Source: Corylus avellana (lineage: Eukaryota; Streptophyta; Magnoliopsida; Fagales; Betulaceae). From it: a DNA stretch of 64,000 nt. The stretch is taken from the NCBI RefSeq assembly GCF_901000735.1, contig NC_081544.1:27708095-27772094 (forward strand). The letters are read 5' to 3'. The notes beneath the pieces are model-generated. The model was not told where the DNA came from. It saw only the letters and a list, made by a program, of their open reading frames with translations, and ran no database searches. The position numbers were made by a program, and so were the translations under genes. This document shows, piece after piece, positions 24,110 through 34,120 of this stretch. Each line of letters starts with the position of its first letter. Position 1 is the stretch's first letter.

Positions 24110-25010
24110 TTAGATGTCGACGCGAGCATGGCCTCAAGCTGGCGGAAACGGGCTTCAAAGATGGCATCTTTCTCTACTTTGACATCTCATCCATCGCACG
24201 TCCTTGTTGTGTTCGCTTCTATTCAAGTTCTCTAATCATATTCGTCATCTGTGATAACGAAGAATTCCCAGGATTCTGAGACCATGTCTGGGACGGTGTA
24301 TAATACGAATGTATGCTGCCCTACATCGGTAGAACATTCGGACCACCCTGTCGGACCCTGCCAGCGTACTCAGGCATATTTCCGTGCGCCTGAGCATATG
24401 CGTCATTCGATGTCCACCGTACCGTCCCTTCAGTCACGCTAGACATCAATGCCGGGTCAGTAGGTATCAATTCTTTCATCATCTCCTGTACGTTAAATAA
24501 CAAGTTAGTATCTCATATAAAGAAGGTTAATCATAAATAATTTATCAAAATATATATCGGTGAGTACTTACACATATCTCCCTGACCACTTTATTTGGAT
24601 AGTCACCATCCTTCTTCGTGTGTGTCGAGATGTAAGCTTGCGCTCGAGTCAGAGTAGTGCCCAAAGATAAGGTCTGCATAAAAAATATAAAAAATAAAAA
24701 ATAAAAAAATCATTAAAAAAACATAAACATACGGTTATATATATATATGCTATAAATAAGACAAATACCTCTTCATGTGTCGCCCTAGCAAAGCTCATCG
24801 ACCCGGTGCAGTAAGGTGTGTTGTTTTTTGCTCGCAATGCCTTCATGTAGGCAGCATACTCCTACACAAATATCATTCTTAATATGTCAACCCTAACACA
24901 ATTACAATTAATGAAACTACACAATTATAATTAATGAAACTACACTCGTGACTTACCTGATTCTTCGGGTCGCACCATTTATCCAACATGAATCTAAATC
25001 CTTATTGTTA
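24110..25010 (-). pseudogene. CACTA second ORF (Transposase_24 / TNPA-like) remnant, copy 2
   Basis: Same blocks as copy 1: KWCDPKNQ near 25000, MKALRAKNNTPYCTGSMSFA (24785-24846, here without the stop seen in copy 1), an STHTKKDGDY block near 24620, and [20 protein letters not shown] (24321-24400). The coiled segment is shortened relative to copy 1. Confidence 0.72.
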
Positions 25011-25012
25011 TT

Positions 25013-25729
25013 TCAGAATAACATACAATCATTACGACATGCCGGGATCTTCTTATACCCAATGCCCATGTCTCTTAGAAACTTTTTCGCCTCATATGTA
25101 TTAACCGGCAAAGCTTCATCACTTGCAGGCAGAAATTGATTGATGAACTCAAGGAAAGATGAGAATATCGCGTTACTAAGTCCGCCAACGCACTTCAAGT
25201 CGTACAGATGTACAGTAGCACTAAGGTTGCTATGTTTGGTCCCATCATGAAGTGGCTTCTCTACCTTCTTAAGCAAGTTGTAGTACTTTAGTACGTCACC
25301 TTCAGCGGCTTCTTCATTCACAGTTTCTTCATTCCCCTACAGCACCACTTCAGGCTCACAATTTTCTTCCATGACATCGTGCATGCCGAATAGATCACGC
25401 AACATTATGTGCATGTTTTCACCTTATTCTGTGCTTATACTCGCATCTGTGACCGTGGTAGTCGAATTAGAGACTGCAACAGCATACCGTACAGGCTTCT
25501 CACCATGATAATATCAGTTTCTGTATGCAGTCATTATTCCTTTACCCCCTGTCAAGTGGTCAAATACGAAACCCGGTGGGTGGTGCTGCGTATAACAACA
25601 CGCCTTACAGGAGTAGTGAATTTTTCCATCAGAGATTGTACAGTTTATAACTGCGAAGTCCACGAATAATCTACACCCATCTTTGTATTCCCTCGTACCT
25701 GTAGACTTTTTCATCCAACTTTTGTCCAT
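25013..25729 (-). pseudogene. CACTA transposase N-terminus, copy 2
   Basis: MDKSWMKKSTGTREYKDG (25729 downward) to FVFDHLTGGKGIMTAYRN, then stops, then KLLKKVEKPLHDGTK-type sequence and LPVNTYEAKKFLRDMG with KIPACRNDCMLF (25013-25321). It has the same architecture and the same deletion junction as copy 1, but different point changes. Confidence 0.82.
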
Positions 25730-26129
25730 AGCTTTAGTTACTGGAACCTTAATTGAATAAAATAAATTTAGGCTAGTTAGTTGTTAATTTTTTTAGTGTA
25801 TTTCTTTAATTACATCGTTTCAATTTTTTGTTTATTTTTAACAAATAAACACATACATTTAGTTTTAATTATAGCATCTACATAATCTAAATTTGCAAAA
25901 CCTAAACAAAATTAAAGTCCAAATTTAAATGCATTTGTTATACATGGGGACCCTAGATAAAATAGATCTAGCTATCTAGCTAGGTTATTTGTTGTAATTT
26001 TTTTTTTTTTTTTTTCATTTTTTATGACATTTACATAATCTAAATTTATAAGGCCTAAATGAATTTTTTATATATGGGGACCCTAGATAAAATGGATCTA
26101 GCTAGCTAGGTTATTTGTTGTTGTTGTTG

Positions 26130-26160
<31 letters not shown>

Positions 26161-26260
26161 NNNNNNNNNNNNNNNNNNNNNNNNNNNNNNNNNNNNNNNN
26201 NNNNNNNNNNNNNNNNNNNNNNNNNNNNNNNNNNNNNNNNNNNNNNNNNNNNNNNNNNNN
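26161..26260. other. Assembly gap, 100 N
   Basis: Exactly 100 N inside the CACTA element. The right terminus of the element follows within 27 bases. Confidence 0.99.
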
Positions 26261-26290
26261 TTAATAAAATCCCTATTTTTTGTAGTGACA

Positions 26291-26300
26291 GTTTCCAGTT

Positions 26301-26331
<31 letters not shown>

Positions 26332-27510
26332 ATGTGTGTTTGTGTGTGTGTTTGAGTTGGTAAAGCATGATTTGTTTTTAGTATGTTGCCTCAATATTAC
26401 TTTGAACGAATTAATAAATGTTTATATGTACATGTTTATGTTTTAATGTGAAGTGGAAATATGAAAGTGTTAAAGCTAGTACTGAGTTCAGTTTTCAAGT
26501 GAGAAACATAGAGCTCAACACTAGCTATATCACTGTTGGGAAATGAAACATATAATCAAAATACTAAAAACAACACAAACACAAAGGAACACCATATTTA
26601 TGTGGTTCACTCAAACTAGGTTAAGCTACGTCGTCACATAATTGCAACAATGTTTCACTATGTTATATAGATGAGATTACAACATGACGAATATATATAT
26701 ATGTCGCCCTATTCAACCATCACTAGGGCTATAGACTCTTAAAAGGTCGAAACTATCCTCTCTAAAAAATTGTCGTAAACTTGTTCGAGCAACTGTCGAG
26801 TAAAGTTAATGTTTAAGGTGGCTCAAGCAACCGTCAAATAAGGGTGGAGAAAAGGTTCTACACAAAGATAAGGCTCTACATGAGCCATCAAGAAGGACAA
26901 GAAGTATATGATGATGATGAGTAATTGGGTAACTTTAACGAAGCCAAGAAGCCCGGCCAGGACAGCACTGTGAAGGAAACAGTGCAAAGATAGAAAGATA
27001 TGTTAGAAAGCATATTGATGGTGTTAATTAATGGATCAATAATTCTGTGGAAGAGGATCTTTCAGGGGCTCCATTTTGGTTCTAGAAAAAGACTGCAGCT
27101 CTAGTGCAAAGCCGCTTTTCAGATTGAAGATCTTTCTTTTGGTGCGTTTTGCTCTGATGCAAGTTGAGTTTGCACAGTGTTTTTCCTCCTTTTGATCAAT
27201 TCTAACACCTAATCATTATACATATATAGTTTTATGCTACAGCAAAGCAGGCATGCGTGACATATTATTTGATGAACCATTAATCTCATGGTGCCCTGCT
27301 GCCTGAAAATGACTTCACTAAAATTGACCACCACAACACGACTAAAACTAATTTCTATGCGCCTCCAAATATATAAAATACCTCCCTCGAAGAGTACGTC
27401 CAAGTTTCTATCTGCCCCACTTAGTCAAGAAAAGTCTGAGAAAAAAGAAAAGAAAAAAAAAAATCAAACACACAGTAATCAATTAGTTCACAAGAGAGAT
27501 CATGGTCCAA
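26291..27510. other. Intergenic; no gene recognised
   Basis: Begins with a (TA)n(TG)n microsatellite. A stretch near 26535-26680 (AAACACAAAGGAACACC, then GTGGTTCACTCAAAC) looks like an old dispersed retroelement fragment, but I cannot classify it. Confidence 0.4.
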
Positions 27511-27629
27511 TTAAATATTAGTTCCGCCGCTACCCAGCGTTAAATCAATACTATTTAAATAGTATTGATTTAACGCTGGTAGGAATTTAAATTGTATTAA
27601 ATATTAGTTCCGCCGTTACCCAGCGTTAA
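27511..27629. repeat. 46-bp perfect palindrome flanked by 32-bp direct repeats
   Basis: The palindrome is 27534-27579, each arm beginning CCAGCGTTAAATCAATAC and meeting at TATTTAAATA. The words TTAAATATTAGTTCCGCC and TACCCAGCGTTAA occur at 27511-27542 and again, with one change, at 27597-27629, so the palindrome sits between two copies of its own arm. Confidence 0.9.
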
Positions 27630-29150
27630 TTTGTTTCAAAAACTTGAGCGGGTAGGAATGGATGATCAATTTTTCTCACGTGTGGGCTGAAACTCTCCAA
27701 TATTAGAATATTTAATTGGGAGACTAGTTAGGTTTCAAACTCAGTACTTTCGCTTTTATATCATATTAAACCACTACTTGTCTCAAAAACTTAAATTGAT
27801 AAAAATTGATGCATTTAATCATTTAATTTATATTCTAATACGTTTTTTTAAGTTGGGTAGTTGACCAGGGACGGATCCAGGAAGTTTTATGGGACGTGAC
27901 CAAAGCAATTTTTTTATTTTTTATTTTTTGCATTGTGTAATGAACTGGTATTTTTTTTTCTTCTTTTTCTAATCACGGTACTCAAAAAATGCAACCTGCG
28001 TTGAATTATTTTGCATGTACATCGTTGATTAACATCATATTCCCATATGTGACGACGCAATCTAGGATCAAACTCCAATGAACTAATATCAAATTCATTG
28101 CCATCAACTTTCGAAGTCTTTTAGGAGAATTTTCAGAAATTGGGATATCAAGTATTGTATTTGACTCTCCCATCATCTACAAATAAATTTACATGATCAT
28201 TTTGGAGTCTTTAGAAAATAATACTCATATTCACATACAATAATCAATATGATTCTAATACGACATATTAGAACCTAAACCCTATATGCATCAATTTCCA
28301 TTGAACTCATGAAAGTTTAGGGTTAATTAACACTTTAAATGTAATTAACCCATCGAATTATCAATCTTAGTGTTCACATACCAAAAACCCTAATTTAATT
28401 CATACTATACAAATTAGGGTTTATGTCCATACTATGAACATTAGTGAAATTGAAGCTTTCAACCCATTAATCTAACAACCCAAGCTTAAATCATGCATAG
28501 AAATCCACTACACACAAAAGTCTCAAGTTAATTTTAGGAATTTAGCTTCTTACTAAAATTTTCCCAAATTCGGACCTAATGAAAAATTCCCCAAATCAAT
28601 ATGATTTCAAACTTGAAATTCAATGGGTAGAACACAAACTCAAAGAGAAACTAGAGATTTCAACAATATAGCAAAATCCCCAAAATCCTATGCATGAAAC
28701 CTAATTTTCGGACCAAACCCAAAATCTCACAAATCTTCACAATTTCTAGCTTCTAATCCTACAAGTATCATGAAATTTACATGAAAATGGTAAGGATTTT
28801 ACCTATATCCGAAAATCCCCCTCTAGATTTAATGAAGATGAGAGCAAATGGGTAATTTTTTTTTTTTGGCAGGGCCAAATGGGTTTTTTTTTTTTTTTAC
28901 CTTAAAATTTCCATAGAGGAATTGAGGGGCCCCGCTGCACCCACTTTCTTTGGGCAGGGCCAATGGTCTAATTTTTTTTTTTTTTTTTTTTTTTTTTAAT
29001 GCCTAAAAATTTTTTTTTGGAGGGATTGGGGTGAGGCCAGGGCCTTCCCCTGTCCCCCCCCCCCCCTAAATCCTCTTTGGTAGTCACTGTTTTTAAAGGT
29101 ACAAAAGTTGTGAGTGAGAACCTGGCTCGTTCGTATCAAAACTCAGCTTA
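27630..29150. other. Repeat-like intergenic region; no gene
   Basis: 27753-27800 shares the SINE-like word seen at 12725. From 27868 (CAGGGACGGATCCAGGAAG) the start resembles hAT-type ends, and near 29035-29070 CCAGGG and CCCCTGTCCCC could be the other end, but the termini do not match well. Long T runs and a C run occur at 28855-29065. Confidence 0.35.
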
Positions 29151-29584
29151 TTATCCTCATGAAGTTAAATCTGAATTAATTATTGAAAAAAGTACACCAT
29201 ATATATGTCCTGTAGAACCAGAGGTGCTGTAGTACGGGCTATACATGTGGTGTGGGGTTCCTTTCTTTCCAAATCTGATCAGATTTTTCCAATCATAGAC
29301 GCTTAAGAAACTAAAAATTAAGATAAGTGTCACTACTACATACTTCTTTGTCTTTTTTTGTATCACCATGCCAGCATTCAATTTCATAGTCCTCCTCAAG
29401 GTGTGAGAAAAAAAAAAAAAAAGATTGTGCTCATCATTCAATATATATATATATATATCCTGTTACAATATAAATTAATAGTCCTTTATTATCATATTAT
29501 ATATTATGAATATATATGATGATTCCATTAATTTCCATATAAAAATTGAGTGAAATTAAGATAAAACATATGCGAAAGAGGTAG

Positions 29585-30028
29585 CTACCATGAGAAGTCT
29601 TTTCTCCAATGGACATCATCATTGCTGAAGTAAAAGCCATCCTCTTTGACGAGCCAAGAGCACCTCCTGAGGGGGCTGCAGCGGTAGGCATCCCTGGGAG
29701 CCTTAAAGGCGTCGAAACTCTTCCTCTTTTGGTCCCATTTGATAGTGCACGAGAAATGGGTGGCGCTCCAGAAGTTGGTGGATAGCTGCCAGCTGAAGTC
29801 GTCGCGCTCTTGGAGCGCACGTCCCCCGAGATCACTGTCTTTTGATGCGCACCATATGACCAAAGGCAGAGACGAGTTGTCTGTGAAGCCGTTGACCACT
29901 CGGACGTCGTAATATTCCATTACATGTAAGTGCTCGGGTTGTAGTATTGAGATGAACACAATGAGCAATGCAATTGCGAGGGAGAAAGTAAGCAGGAGGC
30001 TTATGGAAATCATCTTCTTCTTCTTCAT
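29585..30028 (-). CDS. S-protein homologue (S1 family), membrane-anchor-like N-terminus
   Basis: I prefer the ATG at 30028 (MKKKKMISISLLLTF). The upstream in-frame ATG at 30070 codes mainly for a histidine run from a GAT repeat and lies only 37 bases from the TATA box, so it probably falls at the transcript start. The product is about 147 residues: a strong hydrophobic segment, then VRVVNGF, LVIWCASKDSDLGGRAL, WSATHFSCTIKWD, and the C-terminal CSWLVKEDGFYFSNDDVHW. Four cysteines in the domain match the SPH norm. It should be secreted or signal-anchored. It is clearly diverged from the 129-residue paralogue, so the cluster is old. Confidence 0.88.
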   Translation of the reverse strand: MKKKKMISISLLLTFSLAIALLIVFISILQPEHLHVMEYYDVRVVNGFTDNSSLPLVIWCASKDSDLGGRALQERDDFSWQLSTNFWSATHFSCTIKWDQKRKSFDAFKAPRDAYRCSPLRRCSWLVKEDGFYFSNDDVHWRKDFSW

Positions 30029-30106
30029 GCTCTCGATCTCTTGATGATGATGATGATGATGATCATACAATACTACTACTGCAAATGTCGGCTGTCAAAT
30101 GTTGTG

Positions 30107-30117
30107 ATTTATATATA
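30107..30117 (-). promoter_or_regulatory. TATA box of the 29.6-kb SPH gene
   Basis: TATATATAAAT on the minus strand, 79 bases before the preferred ATG at 30028. Confidence 0.6.
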
Positions 30118-30121
30118 CATA

Positions 30122-31385
30122 CACCCCACCAGCATTAGCATTAATTTTGGCCGACACATAATCTAAGATTATGAAATCCGTATGTGTGTGTGAATTGAAT
30201 AAGTATCCAAATTTTAATAGATTTCCTTTCATTCAATGATGTGACAGCCTGCTCCACCAGATGTACAGCATTCAGCCGTGTTACACGTGTCTTGATGAAA
30301 GAGTTTTCATATGCATCATTCTGCATGAAAGGGAGGTCGCGCTAGTGCAATGAACAGTGACTCTCGTATGAGAAGATAATCGAATAGAAGAGAAGCTCGC
30401 TCGATCATCCATCGATACTTGCCCGAGCAGAGTGGGATTCAAATACTTACTCACATGCCTCATTGCATCCAAACTCCATACGTGACAATTTTTTACATGA
30501 CTCACGAACCCATAAATACAATTAAAGGGTTAATGTTGACCTATATAATCTCATACTCGTACTTCGACACAATTCAAATTCGACACACATCAAAATGACT
30601 AGGTAGCAGTAAATGGTGGTGGTTTCCTAATATGGTGCAGGGCATTCCAATTCTGCCCCAGCTACTTTATAAGATTTTTCATGAAATTTTGCATAAAAAA
30701 GAAAGTAAAAAAGAAACCGCACTTTTGTCATAAAAATAAGCATACAAGAATGCAAATGAAAGGGAGAAAGTGAGGAGAAACCAATGGGAATCTTGGTGTT
30801 GTGGGAGTGGGTCATAGTGGTAATGATAGATTCATAGTGGTGGTTTCACTTTTGGGTATTTGTTAACTAATAGATATAAAGAAAAAGGAAAATAAGATCT
30901 GTACTTCAATGGACAAATCCATTTGTCAGCTGTAAAGGACCATAGATTGTGTATCTTAGCTGAACTTTTTAAATTGACTGAGTTATCCTATTTGGGATAA
31001 ATTCACGAGCTTAACGTCTTCCTTAAAGTCAATTACCTAGCTATGAAAAAGACGTTGATATTACATGTTATTTAATTGTAAAAATGAATGTTTTGTACTT
31101 ATCCAACGTCAACTCCAAACTAAACAATCAAGTTGTGTGTGTGAAACAATGTGTGTTGTTATGTATGTGCCGAATCGCCACATCCCATCAAGGTGTTTCG
31201 GACTTATATTAAATCCTTCCACATGGGTACACCCAATAAATATTAAAGGATATAAATGTCTTATAAATTGGATTGGAGGCATCACATGATGATAAGCGAG
31301 ACATGGCATTTTTAGAGGTTGAGTTGGAGTAATTTTCTTATAATTCAATTTGTAAAAAATTTCTATTTATCAATTACTAAATAAA
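30122..31385. other. Intergenic; nothing recognised
   Basis: Several short overlapping frames on both strands, none with a recognisable motif. Confidence 0.5.
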
Positions 31386-31387
31386 AG

Positions 31388-31542
31388 AGTAATGCTATAA
31401 ACCACATTTTTATCTCACAACAAACTAAACCAATCCCAATATTTTTTTAAAACAATAATTGATCCAAGAGTTGATTGTGACTAACACGTCAGTATTATGA
31501 AATAATTATAAGACAAAAATGTGGTTTTTAGAATTATTATAA
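31388..31542. mobile_element. Short inverted-repeat MITE
   Basis: The left arm AATGCTATAAACCACATTTT pairs with the right arm, whose reverse complement begins AATAATTCTAAAAACCACAT. The arms are about 40 bases around an AT-rich centre with no coding capacity. Confidence 0.65.
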
Positions 31543-31567
31543 ATAAAATGGCAATCAAAATGGAATG

Positions 31568-31768
31568 AATAATGTTATTTAGCATACCCTCATCCCATTC
31601 TCATCTCACTGGGTTGACGTAATAGTGTATATCAATCATTGTTTAAAAAATAAATAAATAAACAAATAAAAATGAAGAAGAAAGGAGTAACTGGGTACTG
31701 TTACGCCAACCTAGTGGGATGGAGGTATGATGAGAGTATCAGAGTACGCATGCTAAATAACATTTCTC
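31568..31768. mobile_element. Second inverted-repeat MITE, next to the first
   Basis: The left arm starts AATGTTATTTAGCATACCCT and goes on to CACTGGGTTGACGTAA. The reverse complement of the right arm starts AATGTTATTTAGCATGCGTA and goes on to CACTAGGTTGGCGTAA. The arms are about 60 bases and match well apart from small indels. Confidence 0.75.
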
Positions 31769-32231
31769 AAATGAAATAGGCGGGATGGAGATATGGAGAT
31801 GATCCACTTTAAGTTTATGGTGTAGATTTTGTTTTATTGCATTTAACAGTGTATATCATTTAAAATTTTAAATCTCGTGTCAACGTCAAATCTAATAAAA
31901 TAGCTTTATGTATACAATGTACCACTTCAACTTGATATGTGACCCAAAAATTAAAAAAGAGAGAAAACTAAAAACAAAAACAAAAAATAGGGAAAAAAAA
32001 AAAGAACAAAGAATGCCTTCCACCAACCACAGAGGTCATGGGTGGGTCACTCTACCCGCCCACACTCAATAGTGAAGTGTGTGAGTGGGTCGACCCATGC
32101 ATGCCCTTATTGGTGAAGGGGACGTGGTTAGGTTATGATCCATGTCCTGCGCAACTAAGCATAGGTGGACCCACCCGTACCTTCTATGGATGGATGGGTC
32201 GCCCCACCCACCAACAGAGAGGAGGGTGTGG

Positions 32232-32270
<39 letters not shown>

Positions 32271-33259
32271 TTCTCTGCATCATTTATGTTAGAAAATTGA
32301 TGGGATTCAATATGACTAGATTTCCCCTGATTACACTTCATTTAAGCAGATTAAGTTCAAATGTAGACGTTATAAGCTTTTCTGGCCAAGTGATTTATGA
32401 TCATATAGGAAAAATCGCCATCGAGATCCTCTTACATTTATGATTGTGGACAGAGTTACGAATGTTTCTTCATCTTATTGTTGGACAGTGAAGACAAATC
32501 ATTCACAATAATACCCATCTTTCCTATTTGTTTTAATTTTTGTGTGCTGGATGCCTCAAGGTAAATTAAAATTAGTTTTTTGTATGCGTCCAGTTTGGTC
32601 TTTTTATTATTCTTTTCCATGACGTCATGATAAAGATATATCAGGGATTAGCATTAGTGTTTCCTCAGCAGCTCCATCATTCATTTGCTATCACTTTTGT
32701 TTCGGCACATTATGCCATTATATTCTTTCGAAATTATAGGGCCACCGGCAAGTTAATAAGAACATATTACCTTTTTTTAAATTTTTTTTATGAGGAATAT
32801 ATATATGGACACAATTTTAGCCCAAAAATTTAGCTAATTGACTTGAATCTACTTAGATATATTAACTACTATTTTCTTTATACTTTCTCAATGTGAGACA
32901 CAATACTCACAAATGCACTCACAACAATTCATATATCCAAAAAAATTTATTTTTATATCTACAAGTTGATGACACCCACTATTGGGACAGCCATGATAAA
33001 GACCAACAATCAGAACAGCTGGAGCATGCAAGGACTATTAAAGATGATGAAGATAACAAGTTGACTGTTAAAGATGATGAAGATACCAAGTTGATAAGGA
33101 TAGATAGAAGCCGAAACTGCTGTATTATGAAAATCATTGTCTAGTCCATTTTATCATGTCTTTTATATATATTTTTTAATATTTTTTATAATCATAAAAT
33201 AGTATAACTATACATGTAAATCATTTCATAACCACATGAAGATAATTGTTAGAATATTC
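31769..33259. other. Intergenic with one long (TA)n run
   Basis: A (TA)n run lies at 32233-32267. 32040-32220 is GC-richer with repeated GGGTGGG and CCCACC words. 32893-33144 has an 83-codon frame with a twice-repeated KDDED motif from a 30-base tandem duplication; I do not recognise it. Confidence 0.45.
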
Positions 33260-33451
33260 ATTGAAGAGATCTGTTATTTTGTATTTTCTTGCCCTTCTTT
33301 CATCATTCTCTGCTGACGTGACATTGTTAATTCACCCTTAGATCAATCTTATTTAGAAAGAAAAAAAAAATAATAATAATAAATGGTAAATTGACAAGAC
33401 CACGTCAATGAAGAAGGACAAAAGAATACAAAATAACATTTCTCTTCATTA
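33260..33451. mobile_element. Inverted-repeat MITE
   Basis: The left arm reads ATTGAAGAGATCTGTTATTT and goes on to TGACGTGACATTG. The reverse complement of the right arm reads AATGAAGAGAAATGTTATTT and goes on to TGACGTGGTCTTG. The arms are about 65 bases around a poly(A)/(TAA)n centre. Confidence 0.78.
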
Positions 33452-34120
33452 AATAATTAAATTCGCTACGACATCCACCAATATTCACAAGAAAAAACAA
33501 AAATGCCTCTAAATGTGAAGAAGAGAAATTAATTCAAATCATATCAAGAAAATGAAATCCATTCAACCTTATGAAGGTACACCGAACCAATTGCAGCACT
33601 ATAAATCGTGCTATTAGTAAAACCTGCATCTTCACCTCTCAAACCTGTAGAAAGAATAACACCTCATGTAATTCATCAAGGTCAAAGTGAGACCATGGTA
33701 TACACATTGGGACATTTATTAAGTTCAAGTGAAAGTATTATATGTTGAGAAATATGGATTAGGACGCAACAATATTATGTTAATCATTTATTTTTATTGT
33801 TATTAGTTTATATGTGATTCTATCATGGGTGGAACTCTAGCACCAATAAAACTAAAAGCAAATATAACTAAAATATTCAAGACCATATTTACATACGACA
33901 AAATCTCAGTGTACAACGGCAAGCTGATTGATAAGACACCTAAAGCATGCCTCAAAAGTCGTGACAGCTCTGATTCATCACATAGAAAATACTATTTCCA
34001 GCTTAGTTCTCGATTCAGTTGTATCCACTCCTTCAATTACTATACAAATTTGAATCAAGGACATACCTTGGTTACTAAGCCGCAATCGATTATTTTCCAG
34101 CAGAGGGCTGTAGCGAGAAT

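Larger units (their letters stand above)
19363..26160. repeat. Segmental duplication 1, copy 2
   Basis: Second copy of 12490-19262. It is identical by eye through 22612 and diverged from there. It begins at the gap edge and ends in the same kind of T run at the next gap, so both breakpoints coincide with scaffold joins. Confidence 0.93.
22775..26287 (-). mobile_element. CACTA (En/Spm) transposon derivative, copy 2, with both ends visible
   Basis: The left end reads TACTACAAAAATTGAC (first base mutated from C) after ACA (22772-22774). The right end reads TTTTTTGTAGTG followed by ACA (26288-26290). The 3-bp duplication and inverted CACTACAAAAA ends are those expected of CACTA elements. The body is about 3.5 kb with a 100-N gap near its right end, and has the same internal order and deletion as copy 1. 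Confidence 0.88.

Noticed and set aside
32893..33144. 83-codon ORF with a repeated KDDED motif
   Set aside because: Internal tandem duplication only; no recognised family, promoter or conservation evidence.
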